In this document: in pieces, positions 18,621 to 26,281 of the stretch
Layout: the number at the start of each line of letters is the position of its first letter
Position numbering within the stretch: position 1 is the first letter of the stretch
Assembly: GCA_023436715.1 (NCBI GenBank)
Contig: JAEZIJ010000214.1
Coordinates: 1-54,590 of the forward strand
DNA length: 54,590 bases
DNA from: Acidobacteriota bacterium
Lineage (GTDB): Bacteria; Acidobacteriota; Terriglobia; Bryobacterales; Bryobacteraceae
Direction of reading: 5' to 3'
Notes under the pieces: generated by a model
What the model was told of the DNA's origin: nothing
What the model saw: only the letters and a program-made list of their open reading frames with translations
Databases searched by the model: none
Position numbers and translations under genes: made by a program

Positions 18621-20402
18621 CTAGTCTACGACCGCGTTCCAGCCGCGGCGCGAAAGGTCCCAGTATATGACCGCGCCCCCGGCGAGCCCGATCACGGTCA
18701 GCAGCAGTCCCAAAACCAGATCGCCAAGCAGCAGTTTCCCCGTTCCGAAAAGGACTCCGTAGATGAGAACGCAGCCGCAGAGCCAGTCGAGAAGATTACG
18801 CCCGTTGCCGGTCTTTGCCGGAACTTCCGGCGCGAACTTCGCCACCGGTCCCCAACCCGCCGATCCAGGCCGTGTGCGCTTGTAGAACGCAACCAGCGTT
18901 TCGGTCTTTTCGGGCGCGGTGAGGAACGTCACGGCCAGCCACACCACCGTGGTGATCCCGACTGTGATCAGCATCAGCCACGCGAACTGAACCGGGTTGT
19001 CGCTATCAAGACCGAAAGCGGTTTGCAGGATCGTGGAGACGGCGAAGGCCGAGATCATGGCCGAAACCTCGCTCCACGCATTGATCCGCCACCAGAACCA
19101 GCGCAGCAGGAGGACGCTGCCCGTGCCCGCGCCGGTGGCGATCAGCAGCTTCCACGCGCCGCTGATCGAATTCATGTAGAACGTCAGGACCGCCGACACC
19201 AGAGTCAGCAGCACCGTCATCCACTTCGAGACCGAAACGTAGTGCCTGCCATCCGCATCCGGCCGCAGGAAGCGGCGGTAGAAATCGTTGACGATGTAGC
19301 TGGCCCCCCAATTGAGCTGTGTCGCGACGGTGGACATGTAAGCCGCCGCGAACGCCGCCACCATAAGCCCGCGCAGCGAAGGCGGCAGGTGGTCGATCAT
19401 TACCCGGATGTAGCCCGTCTCCGGATCCTGCAGGCCGGGGTAGAGCACAAGGGACGCCAGTGCCACCAGAATCCATGGCCAGGGCCGGATGGCGAAATGG
19501 GCGATGTTGAACCATAGCGTAGCGAGCAGGGAGTGCTTCTCGTCGCGCGCGCAAAACATGCGCTGGGCGACATACCCTCCGCCGCCGGGCTCGGCGCCCG
19601 GGTACCAGGTGGCCCACCAGTTCACGGATATGTAGACCAGGAACGTGATCATCGGCATCCAGGGGGAGTTGAGATCGGGAACGAAGCTCAGCACCGATCC
19701 GCTTGAGCCCGGGACCGCCCCGCGGGCATGGTCGAGAGCGCCTAGTTTGAGTTTCAGCGAATCCATGCCCCCGACCGCGTGAACCGCGGCGACAGCCAGG
19801 ACGATCACCATCGCCATCTTGATGACGAACTGGAAAACGTCGGTTACCAGCACGCCCCACAATCCGGACATCGTGGAGATCAGCGACGTGACGGCGATGA
19901 TGCCGAGCACGATAAGGATGGCCGTGATCCGGTTCACGTTCAGGATCAGCATGAGGATCTTGACCATGGCCAGGTTCACCCATCCGAGGATGATGCAGTT
20001 GATCGGGATACCCAGGTAGAGCGCCCGGAAACCACGCAGGAAAGCGGCAGGCCGCCCCGAGTAGCGGATCTCGGCGAATTCGATGTCCGTCATCACGCCG
20101 GCGCGCCGCCAGAGGCGGGCGTAGAAGAACACAGTCAGCATCCCGCTGGCGACGAAGTTCCACCACAGCCAATTGCCGGCGATGCCGCCGCGGGCGACCA
20201 TGCCGGTGACGGCTAGCGGCGTGTCGGCCGCGAAAGTGGTCGCCACCATCGACGTGCCCGCCAGCCACCAGGGCACGTCGCGGCCGGACAGGAAGAACTC
20301 ATCCACACTCTTGCCGGCGCGCGAGCGATAGTAGAAGCCGATCGCCGCGTTGGCTGCGAAGTAGAGCGCGATGATGGTCCAGTCGAGAAGTGTAAGCTGC
20401 AA
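18621..20402 (-). CDS. Sodium:solute symporter (SSS family)
   Basis: A 593-residue membrane transporter with about 13-14 hydrophobic segments, beginning LTLLDWTIIALYFAANAAIG. Family marks are SVDEFFLSGRDVPWWLAGTS and VATTFAADTPLAVTG near the N-terminus. The start is a TTG at 20402 preceded by AAAGGA at good spacing; there is no ATG nearby that keeps the first helix. Context with GH20, deacetylase, kinase and SIS genes suggests uptake of GlcNAc or a related amino sugar coupled to Na+. Confidence 0.92.
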   Translation of the reverse strand: MQLTLLDWTIIALYFAANAAIGFYYRSRAGKSVDEFFLSGRDVPWWLAGTSMVATTFAADTPLAVTGMVARGGIAGNWLWWNFVASGMLTVFFYARLWRRAGVMTDIEFAEIRYSGRPAAFLRGFRALYLGIPINCIILGWVNLAMVKILMLILNVNRITAILIVLGIIAVTSLISTMSGLWGVLVTDVFQFVIKMAMVIVLAVAAVHAVGGMDSLKLKLGALDHARGAVPGSSGSVLSFVPDLNSPWMPMITFLVYISVNWWATWYPGAEPGGGGYVAQRMFCARDEKHSLLATLWFNIAHFAIRPWPWILVALASLVLYPGLQDPETGYIRVMIDHLPPSLRGLMVAAFAAAYMSTVATQLNWGASYIVNDFYRRFLRPDADGRHYVSVSKWMTVLLTLVSAVLTFYMNSISGAWKLLIATGAGTGSVLLLRWFWWRINAWSEVSAMISAFAVSTILQTAFGLDSDNPVQFAWLMLITVGITTVVWLAVTFLTAPEKTETLVAFYKRTRPGSAGWGPVAKFAPEVPAKTGNGRNLLDWLCGCVLIYGVLFGTGKLLLGDLVLGLLLTVIGLAGGAVIYWDLSRRGWNAVVD

Positions 20403-20427
20403 CGGAAATCCTTTGCCAGCGGTCCGG

Positions 20428-21498
20428 CTACATGGTTCGTGTCACTTTCTGTAGTCCGCGAGGCGCATCCGGATCGAGGTGCTTCACCTGGGCCAGCGAG
20501 GCCGCGAACAGTTGCGCCGGCAGAATGTATGGGATCGTCGAATAGAGGTCCGCCGGTTCGTCCTTCGATGCCGTGCGGGACAGCGGGAGGACGAAGGTCG
20601 AAGCCGCGGCCTGAAACGAGGACTGGCTTCCGCGGTCCGTGAAAACCACGGTCTCCGCGCCGGATTTGCGAAGGCGCTCAAACAGAGCGCAGGTGGATTC
20701 CGCCGTCACGCCCGCTGGAGCGAACAGAAAAACGGGGAATGAGGGTCCAACCATGGCGATGGGGCCGTGCAGAAAGTCCGCTCCGGAAAAGCGGTCCGCG
20801 ACCACCTGGCAGGTCTCCATCAGCTTCAGGGCGAACTCGAAAGCGTTGCAGTACTGCAGGCCGCGTCCCACCACGACTGCGCGTTCCATGAACCGGAGGC
20901 GCTCCGCCTTCCCGGCGACCGCTTGCTCGAGACCCAGCGCCTCTTGCGCCCACTCGGGGATGCGCCTGAGGCTCTCCAGCTTGACCCGTCCTCCCAGCGC
21001 ATGAGCCAGCAGATAAAGCACGGCGATCTGGCCGGTGTAGGTCTTAGTCGCGGCCACGCTCTGCTCCCGTCCCGCACGCACCAACAGCGGGCAGTCCACC
21101 AGTTTCGCCATCGTGCTGGCGGCCTCATTCGTGATTCCGGCTGTGAGGGCGCCGCGCTCCTTCGCGCACTCGAGAACGCGGTTGATATCGATCGACTCGC
21201 CGGACTGGGAGATCCCGATCACCAGCACGTCGGAAAGGTCCACCGCGGCGTCGTACAGGGTGAATACCGACGGCGCCGCCAGGGAAGTAGGGATGCCGAG
21301 CGTTATCTCGAAGAGATAGCGGCCGAACTGCGCGGCGTTATCGGAGGTGCCGCGCGCGGCGAGAAGGATCATCCGGGGTTTCCAGCCCTTGAGGCGGCGG
21401 GAGAGTTTCGCCGTTGCCTTGATTCCCGACTGCAGGGTCCGTTCCAGCGCTTCCGGTTGTTGCCGGATTTCCTCCAGCATCTTTGATGTTCTCGACAT
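20428..21498 (-). CDS. SIS-domain aminosugar isomerase/deaminase (GlmS C-domain/AgaS/NagB-II-like)
   Basis: A 356-residue protein with two SIS domains and no glutamine amidotransferase domain. Characteristic segments are ILLAARGTSDNAAQFGRYLF, VIGISQSGESID (phosphosugar-binding SQSGE loop) and GREQSVAATKTYTGQIAVLY (the ATKT/Q motif of the GlmS isomerase domain). Without the amidotransferase half such proteins usually run as deaminases, making fructose-6-phosphate from glucosamine-6-phosphate (NagB-II, AgaS, archaeal GlmD). The ATG at 21498 was chosen for the typical MSRTSKMLEEI start; an in-frame ATG at 21519 is also possible, and neither has a strong ribosome site. It is first in the minus-strand operon, 25 nt before the symporter, facing the divergent regulator. 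Confidence 0.88.
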   Translation of the reverse strand: MSRTSKMLEEIRQQPEALERTLQSGIKATAKLSRRLKGWKPRMILLAARGTSDNAAQFGRYLFEITLGIPTSLAAPSVFTLYDAAVDLSDVLVIGISQSGESIDINRVLECAKERGALTAGITNEAASTMAKLVDCPLLVRAGREQSVAATKTYTGQIAVLYLLAHALGGRVKLESLRRIPEWAQEALGLEQAVAGKAERLRFMERAVVVGRGLQYCNAFEFALKLMETCQVVADRFSGADFLHGPIAMVGPSFPVFLFAPAGVTAESTCALFERLRKSGAETVVFTDRGSQSSFQAAASTFVLPLSRTASKDEPADLYSTIPYILPAQLFAASLAQVKHLDPDAPRGLQKVTRTM

Positions 21499-21563
21499 GA
21501 TAGTGGTCTTGTAGATCATCGGGCGGAGCGCATCCGCCGGGAAGCACGAACGGGTTGCAGTGC

Positions 21564-21585
21564 CCGTTACAACGCGTTGTAACGG
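21564..21585. promoter_or_regulatory. 22-bp perfect palindrome, probable operator
   Basis: Each half reads CCGTTACAACG and is the exact reverse complement of the other half, with no spacer. Allowing one mismatched pair the symmetry extends to 21561-21588. It lies 66 nt upstream of the amino-sugar operon start and 73 nt upstream of the divergent regulator. The size and symmetry suit a dimeric repressor or activator. A TTGTAA at its right edge has TAATTG 17 nt later, a weak plus-strand promoter candidate for the regulator gene. Confidence 0.7.
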
Positions 21586-21658
21586 TCAACAACATTCTTT
21601 AATTGCAATGATTGAGTGGCGCAACGTCCTTGCCGGGCGTTAGACTCAACTTGAACAT

Positions 21659-22870
21659 ATGGATCACCCGACGCCGGCCGAGATTGCGGAACAGGCCGGG
21701 CGCATCGCCGCCAGCAAAGGCTTCGTTAGTTCCGATCCGGCCCGGAATCTACTGCTGTATCTTGCGGACCATGGACTGCGGCACCCTCAGCAGCCCGTGA
21801 AGGAATTCACGCTGGCCACCGAGGCTCTGGGCAAAGGGCCTGACTACGATCCCCGCTCGGACTCCGCTGTTCGGGTGGTAGCCAGCCGCCTGCGCGCGAA
21901 ACTGGCCGAGTACTACACCGGCGAGGGTTTGCGAGATCCGATATCGATCACTCTGCCGAAGGGCACGTACGCGTTGGCGGGAAGCTATCGCGCCGGGGAT
22001 TCCGCTATCCGGGTGGAAGCGCCCAACGCGCAGGGCGGGATTCGACGTCCGGCCCGCATTATCGGACCGGTGCTGCTGGTGCTCGCCGGAGCGCTGTTGG
22101 GCGGTCTCGTAACGTTCCTTATTGCGGGCCGCCCCTCACGAAACGCGGTTCCCGCGCCTCTACGGGTTTTCTGGCGCCATTTCACTGAAGGAGAGCCGCC
22201 GATCATCGTCTATTCGAACCCGAAGTTCGTGGGCTCGCCCAGGACGGGCTTGAGGCTGTGGGCTCCGGGGATGAAGGCCGGTGATCCGGTGAATGGGCTT
22301 TATACGGGCATTGGCGAGGTGCTGGCCGTGCGGGACATTTCGCGCCAGTTGAGCGCGTTGGGCAAAGAGGCGCAGGTGAAACGGGCGCAGTTGTTCACCT
22401 GGGACGATGCCCGTTCCCGCGATCTCGTCTTTGCGGGCGGACAGGAGCAGAATTTCCCGATGTCCCAGTTGCCGCCGCTTGAGAAGTTCAACCTGAAGCC
22501 GGATTCGGTGGAACCGTTTCTGGATCGGGGCGCGGTTCGCAACGAGAAACCGGCGCCCGGCGAGGAGCCGTATTATTTCGCCGGTTCCGACCTGGACAAC
22601 GGAGTGGAGTATGCCATTGCCGCCCTCACCGAGGGCGTGACTCCAAACAGGCGCGTCCTGGTACTCGCCGGCATTCACACTCACGGAACCGAAGGCGCTG
22701 CGGCCTTCGTATGCAGCGCCGACCATATGAGCGAACTGTTGCGCCGCTTGCGGGTGGGCGACGACGGAGACGTCCCTCCGTTCGAAGCACTGCTGGAAGT
22801 CCGTGTTCGCGGCGGAGCGCCGCTCGCTCCGAAGGCGCTGATCGTCCACCGGCGCGGAAGTGTGAAATAG
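21659..22870 (+). CDS. Membrane-anchored winged-helix regulator (ToxR-like topology)
   Basis: A 403-residue protein. Residues about 15-105 match the winged-helix-like domain frequent in Acidobacteriota and often fused to TPR or sensor regions: SDPARNLLLYLADHGLR, VKEFTLATEALGKGPDYDPR, AVRVVASRLRAKLAEYY, ISITLPKGTYAL. A single transmembrane helix follows near residues 138-160 (PVLLVLAGALLGGLVTFLIA), then about 240 extracytoplasmic residues of unknown fold, a possible sensor. There is no signal peptide, so the N-terminus should be cytoplasmic. It is divergent from the amino-sugar operon across a palindrome and is the natural candidate regulator. Family and function are inferred from pattern and context. 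Confidence 0.7.
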   Translation: MDHPTPAEIAEQAGRIAASKGFVSSDPARNLLLYLADHGLRHPQQPVKEFTLATEALGKGPDYDPRSDSAVRVVASRLRAKLAEYYTGEGLRDPISITLPKGTYALAGSYRAGDSAIRVEAPNAQGGIRRPARIIGPVLLVLAGALLGGLVTFLIAGRPSRNAVPAPLRVFWRHFTEGEPPIIVYSNPKFVGSPRTGLRLWAPGMKAGDPVNGLYTGIGEVLAVRDISRQLSALGKEAQVKRAQLFTWDDARSRDLVFAGGQEQNFPMSQLPPLEKFNLKPDSVEPFLDRGAVRNEKPAPGEEPYYFAGSDLDNGVEYAIAALTEGVTPNRRVLVLAGIHTHGTEGAAAFVCSADHMSELLRRLRVGDDGDVPPFEALLEVRVRGGAPLAPKALIVHRRGSVK

Positions 22871-22880
22871 GCGCTTGAGC

Positions 22881-22910
22881 TTGACAGGAGACCTCGCCTG
22901 TCCCTATACT
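22881..22910 (+). promoter_or_regulatory. Sigma-70-like promoter with overlapping inverted repeat
   Basis: TTGACA (22881-22886) and TATACT (22905-22910) with an 18-bp spacer, 20 nt upstream of the fucosidase ATG. The spacer holds an inverted repeat GACAGG-agacctcg-CCTGTC (22883-22902) that overlaps the -35 box, as a repressor operator would. Confidence 0.6.
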
Positions 22911-22929
22911 CGGCCCTCGAACTTCTAAA

Positions 22930-24240
22930 ATGAACCGGCGAACCTTTTGCTCCCTCCCGCTCGGGATGCGCCCGCTCGCTGCCCGGACTGGCGCGCCCGC
23001 GCTCGCAACAGCGCAGGCCACAAGCTCGAAGCCCCCGGCCCCCTACGGCGCACTGCCTTCAGAGCGCCAACTCCAGTGGCACGAAATGGAGGTCTATGCC
23101 TTCCTTCATTTCACGACGACCACGTTCACGGACAAGGAATGGGGCTACGGCGACGAGGATCCGAACATCTTCAATCCGGCGGCGTTCGACGCCGATGCCA
23201 TAGTGCGGGCACTCAAAGACGGCGGGATGAGAGGCGTCATCCTCACATGCAAGCATCACGACGGGTTCTGCCTCTGGCCGACGAAAACCACCGAGCACAG
23301 CGTCCGCAAGAGCAGTTGGCGAGGCGGAAAGGGCGACGTGGTCAAAGAGGTCTCGGATGCCGCGCGCCGGCACGGCCTCAAGTTCGGCGTGTATCTCTCG
23401 CCGTGGGATCGCAACCACCCGCTATACGGCAGGCGGGAGTACATCGGTATCTATCGCGATCAACTGCGCGAACTGCTCACCGGATACGGTCCGATCTTCG
23501 AAGTCTGGCACGATGGCGCGAACGGCGGCGACGGCTATTACGGCGGCGCGCGGGAGATGCGGCGCATCGACAGAGGGACCTATTACGATTGGCCGAAAAC
23601 GTGGGAACTCACGCGCTCGCTCCAACCCGGCGCGGTGATCTTCAGCGACGTCGGGCCGGATGTCCGTTGGGTGGGGAACGAGAAGGGCTTCGCGAACGAG
23701 ACTTGCTGGGCCACTTACGAACCGAAGGGCGAGGATGGCGGACCGGCCGCGCCCGGCACCTCGCGCACAAGCGAGGGGATGACGGGCCACCGCAACGCCG
23801 CCCGCTGGCTGCCGGCCGAGTGCGACGTTTCGATTCGTCCCGGCTGGTTCTGGCACGCCAAGGAGAACTCGCGGGTGAAGACGCCGGCGCAGCTTTTCGA
23901 TCTCTACTGCAAGTCGGTGGGGCGCGGCGCGAGTTTTCTGCTGAATGTTCCACCCGACAGGCGCGGGCTGCTGGACGAACCGGACGTTGCGTCACTGCGT
24001 GGATTCGGCGAGTTGCTGCGCTCTGCGTTCAAAACGAACCTTGCGGCAAACGCCAAGGCCACTGCTTCGAATTCGCGCGCGGGCTTCCCGGTACGGAATG
24101 TCCTCGACGGCGACCGTTACTCGTGTTGGGCCGCCGAGGATGGGGCGACCACACCGGAAGCGGTTGTGGAACTGCCGCGCCCCACCACGTTCAATCTCGT
24201 GCGTCTGCGCGAAGATATCCGACTGGGCCAGCGTGTTTGA
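22930..24240 (+). CDS. GH29 alpha-L-fucosidase, prematurely stopped
   Basis: 436 residues before an in-frame TGA. The GH29 barrel is complete: QWHEMEVYAFLHFTTTTFTD near the start, GVILTCKHHDGFCLWPT, FGVYLSPWDRNHPLYG, and the nucleophile Asp195 in EVWHDGANGG. An F5/8-type (CBM32-like) beta-sandwich begins near residue 365 (ATASNSRAGFPVRNVLDGD) but is cut after GQRV. Reading continues in the same frame for 63 more codons of matching sequence (next entry). The N-terminus NRRTFCSLPLG resembles a Tat or plain export signal. A good promoter lies 20 nt upstream, so the gene appears expressed. The catalytic domain may still work if the truncated module folds. Confidence 0.85.
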   Translation: MNRRTFCSLPLGMRPLAARTGAPALATAQATSSKPPAPYGALPSERQLQWHEMEVYAFLHFTTTTFTDKEWGYGDEDPNIFNPAAFDADAIVRALKDGGMRGVILTCKHHDGFCLWPTKTTEHSVRKSSWRGGKGDVVKEVSDAARRHGLKFGVYLSPWDRNHPLYGRREYIGIYRDQLRELLTGYGPIFEVWHDGANGGDGYYGGAREMRRIDRGTYYDWPKTWELTRSLQPGAVIFSDVGPDVRWVGNEKGFANETCWATYEPKGEDGGPAAPGTSRTSEGMTGHRNAARWLPAECDVSIRPGWFWHAKENSRVKTPAQLFDLYCKSVGRGASFLLNVPPDRRGLLDEPDVASLRGFGELLRSAFKTNLAANAKATASNSRAGFPVRNVLDGDRYSCWAAEDGATTPEAVVELPRPTTFNLVRLREDIRLGQRV

Positions 24241-24432
24241 GGTTTCGCGCTTGACTTCTGGCAGGACGGGGCGTGGAGGAGTTTCGCGCAGGGAGAGAGC
24301 ATCGGGGCCTGCCGCATTGTGCGGATGGAGGACAGCGTGACCACTCGCCGGGTGAGGCTGCGCATCACAGAGGCGCCGGTGGCTCCGGCGATCTCGGAGC
24401 TTGGGCTGTTTTCTTTGCCACGGAGTCTCTGA
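24241..24432 (+). pseudogene. Detached C-terminal end of the GH29 accessory domain
   Basis: 63 codons directly after the TGA at 24238-24240, in the same frame, reading GFALDFWQDGAWRSFAQGES and ending AISELGLFSLPRSL before a TGA at 24430-24432. This matches the usual end of the beta-sandwich module in fucosidases, where RVEGFALD-like text is continuous. No start codon or ribosome site suggests separate translation. One nonsense substitution, or a sequencing error, explains it; a frameshift does not, because the frame is unchanged. Confidence 0.75.
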
Positions 24433-24519
24433 AAAGGCCAAAAGACCGTCCGCTCTGGCTGAAAGGCGTGCCCGCCCCCTACAGGACCCAGTCGCCATCG
24501 GTGCTTCAGGAGGACGGAA

Positions 24520-24531
24520 TCAGTATACTGA
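24520..24531. promoter_or_regulatory. Small palindrome containing a -10-like box
   Basis: TCAGTATACTGA is a perfect 12-bp palindrome and contains TATACT (24524-24529), 18 nt upstream of the DUF1080 gene ATG. No good -35 box is seen at 17 bp, so it may be a weak or activator-dependent promoter, or chance. Confidence 0.3.
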
Positions 24532-24547
24532 TGGGCCGGAGATCACT

Positions 24548-25528
24548 ATGAGAAGAATCTGTTTTGTTCTTGTGCTGGCGGCCGCTATGCTGGTCCCGGC
24601 GGCTGCGCAGAACGCCGGGAACACGTTCGTGGGCCGGTGGGATCTAACCTTCACCACGGCGGATGCAAAATTCCCGAGCTGGATGGAAGTAGTCGAGAAA
24701 GACGGAGGCTTGCAGGTGCGGGCGCAGGAACGCGAGGGCGGCGTGCACCCGGTCTCTTCCGCGAGCATCGAGGGAGGCAAGCTGATCGTCACGGTGTCCA
24801 AGGCAGCGCCGGCCCGCGCCGCCGAGGGGGACCGGCCCGAGATGCCGGCGAGGCCTGCCCACATTTGGGAGCTCTCAGCCAAGAGCGGAAAGTTGACCGG
24901 CATTCAGAAGCGGGGAGACAACGTAGTCGCAAAGATCAGCGGAGCCAAGGCGCCCGAACTGAAACGAACGGCGCCGGCGGAATGGACAAAGCCGGAATCG
25001 CTGTTCAACGGCAAGGACCTCACCGGGTGGGTGACGATGAACAACACCCAGGATCCGAAGAGGGCGGTGAATCACTGGGTAGTGAAAAACGGGGAACTGG
25101 TGAACGAGGCGCAAGGCCACAACATCATGTCCACGAAGAAGTTTACGGATTTCAAGCTTCACGTGGAGTTCAACATGGAGGAAAAGGCGAACAGCGGCAT
25201 CTACCTGCGCGGACGGTATGAGTGCCAGATGCCGCCTCCCGCCAGGGCCGGGCGCGGGCCGATGTACGCGATTTACGGTATGGTTCCGGCGACCGAGGCC
25301 GCTCCGGCCAAGCCTGGCGAATGGCGGACGTATGACATTACTCTGGTCGGGCGCTACGTCACTCTGGTTGTGGACGGCGTGAAGATCGTCGATAACCAGG
25401 AGATTGCCGGGATCACCGGCGGCGCGCTCGACAGCAGTGAGGGCGAACCCGGACCGATCTACTTCCAGGGCGACCACACGGGCGGCATCAGGTATCGGAA
25501 CATCACGATTTCCGTGCCGAAGCGGTAA
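24548..25528 (+). CDS. Secreted DUF1080 (3-keto-disaccharide hydrolase-like) protein
   Basis: 326 residues with signal peptide RRICFVLVLAAAMLVPAAA. Residues about 20-130 form a small strand-rich domain (FVGRWDLTFTTADAKFPSW). The C-terminal about 190 residues are a DUF1080 concanavalin-like module: ESLFNGKDLTGWVTMNN, HWVVKNGELVNEAQGHNIMS, FKLHVEFNMEEKANSGIYLR, PGEWRTYDITLVG. Some family members hydrolyse 3-keto-glycosides; many are uncharacterised. The ATG at 24548 has GGAG 6 nt upstream. It follows the fucosidase on the same strand and is followed by a strong hairpin. Confidence 0.88.
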   Translation: MRRICFVLVLAAAMLVPAAAQNAGNTFVGRWDLTFTTADAKFPSWMEVVEKDGGLQVRAQEREGGVHPVSSASIEGGKLIVTVSKAAPARAAEGDRPEMPARPAHIWELSAKSGKLTGIQKRGDNVVAKISGAKAPELKRTAPAEWTKPESLFNGKDLTGWVTMNNTQDPKRAVNHWVVKNGELVNEAQGHNIMSTKKFTDFKLHVEFNMEEKANSGIYLRGRYECQMPPPARAGRGPMYAIYGMVPATEAAPAKPGEWRTYDITLVGRYVTLVVDGVKIVDNQEIAGITGGALDSSEGEPGPIYFQGDHTGGIRYRNITISVPKR

Positions 25529-25545
25529 GCATCCTTGTTGGAGAA

Positions 25546-25584
25546 CCGGCTCGCGCTCCCCTTCCCCAGGGGAACGGGAGCCGG
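25546..25584 (+). terminator. Terminator-like hairpin after the DUF1080 gene
   Basis: A long imperfect inverted repeat begins CCGGCTC and closes GGAGCCGG, with an inner stem TCCCC-TTCCCCA-GGGGA. It is very stable but lacks a run of T, having only ATGTTT after it. It starts 17 nt after the stop codon. Confidence 0.5.
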
Positions 25585-25703
25585 ATGTTTCGTACGCTCC
25601 CCCGAGGTTCAGCGGGAAAACGCGGGAGCACACCGGATTGCACGAGCCTGAGCGCGTGCGGTTTGGCTAGATGCTTGCAGATGCAATGGCAGGAGGGTGG
25701 GGA

Positions 25704-26276
25704 ATGGGAGTCCTGATTGCCAGAAACTGGTGGGCTTTGCTGGTGCGCGGCATTGTGGGCATCGTGTTCGGGATCCTGGCGATTTCCTGGCCGGGGATAA
25801 CTTTCGCCGTGCTGCTGGCGTTGTTCGGGGTGTATGCGCTGGTGGATGGAGTGATGAACATTGTGGGCGCGGTACGAAGATCGAGGGCGAACGAGCGCTG
25901 GGGCGCGACGCTGCTGGAAGGCATTGTAGGAATCGCGGCCGGCGTTTTTGTTTTTGTGTGGCCTGCGCTGACGGGCGTCGCGATTGTGTTTGTGATCGCT
26001 GCGTGGGCCCTGGTCACCGGCATAGCTGAGATCTCGGCCGCAATCCGATTGAGGAAGTACATCTCAGGCGAGTGGCTGATGGCGCTGAGCGGTGTGATCT
26101 CGGTTCTCTTGGGGGTGTTCTTGTTCGCCAGACCCCTAATAGGCGCGATTGCCATCGCAATGGCAGTCGGCATTTACGCGATCGCGTTCGGGGTGATGGA
26201 AGTTGCGCTCTCGTTCCGGTTACGCTCCTGGGCCAGGAGCTTTCCGGAGCCCGAGGCGCTGAGACCGGCGGCGTAG
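25704..26276 (+). CDS. HdeD/DUF308 family membrane protein
   Basis: 190 residues with six hydrophobic helices in three repeated pairs, the DUF308 arrangement: NWWALLVRGIVGIVFGILAI, TFAVLLALFGVYALVDGV, TLLEGIVGIAAGVFVFVWP, VAIVFVIAAWALVTGIAEI, LMALSGVISVLLGVFLF, IAIAMAVGIYAIAFGVMEVA. E. coli HdeD is linked to acid resistance; most homologues have no known role. The ATG at 25704 is preferred, with AGGAGG 7 nt upstream, over an ATG at 25671. Its stop is only 5 nt from the stop of the convergent TolC-type gene. Confidence 0.9.
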   Translation: MGVLIARNWWALLVRGIVGIVFGILAISWPGITFAVLLALFGVYALVDGVMNIVGAVRRSRANERWGATLLEGIVGIAAGVFVFVWPALTGVAIVFVIAAWALVTGIAEISAAIRLRKYISGEWLMALSGVISVLLGVFLFARPLIGAIAIAMAVGIYAIAFGVMEVALSFRLRSWARSFPEPEALRPAA

Positions 26277-26281
26277 GCCGC

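Noticed and set aside
16748..18670. 640-codon plus-strand open frame across the PIG-L and ROK genes
   Set aside because: It spans two real minus-strand genes in antisense and shows no domain or start signal.
24238..24240. TGA as a selenocysteine codon in the fucosidase
   Set aside because: The position is in an accessory domain, relatives are expected to have Glu there, and no selenocysteine insertion element was recognised.
22947..24254. Overlapping 435-codon frame suggesting a frameshift in the fucosidase
   Set aside because: It is a different, non-homologous frame; the homologous text stays in the original frame on both sides of the TGA.
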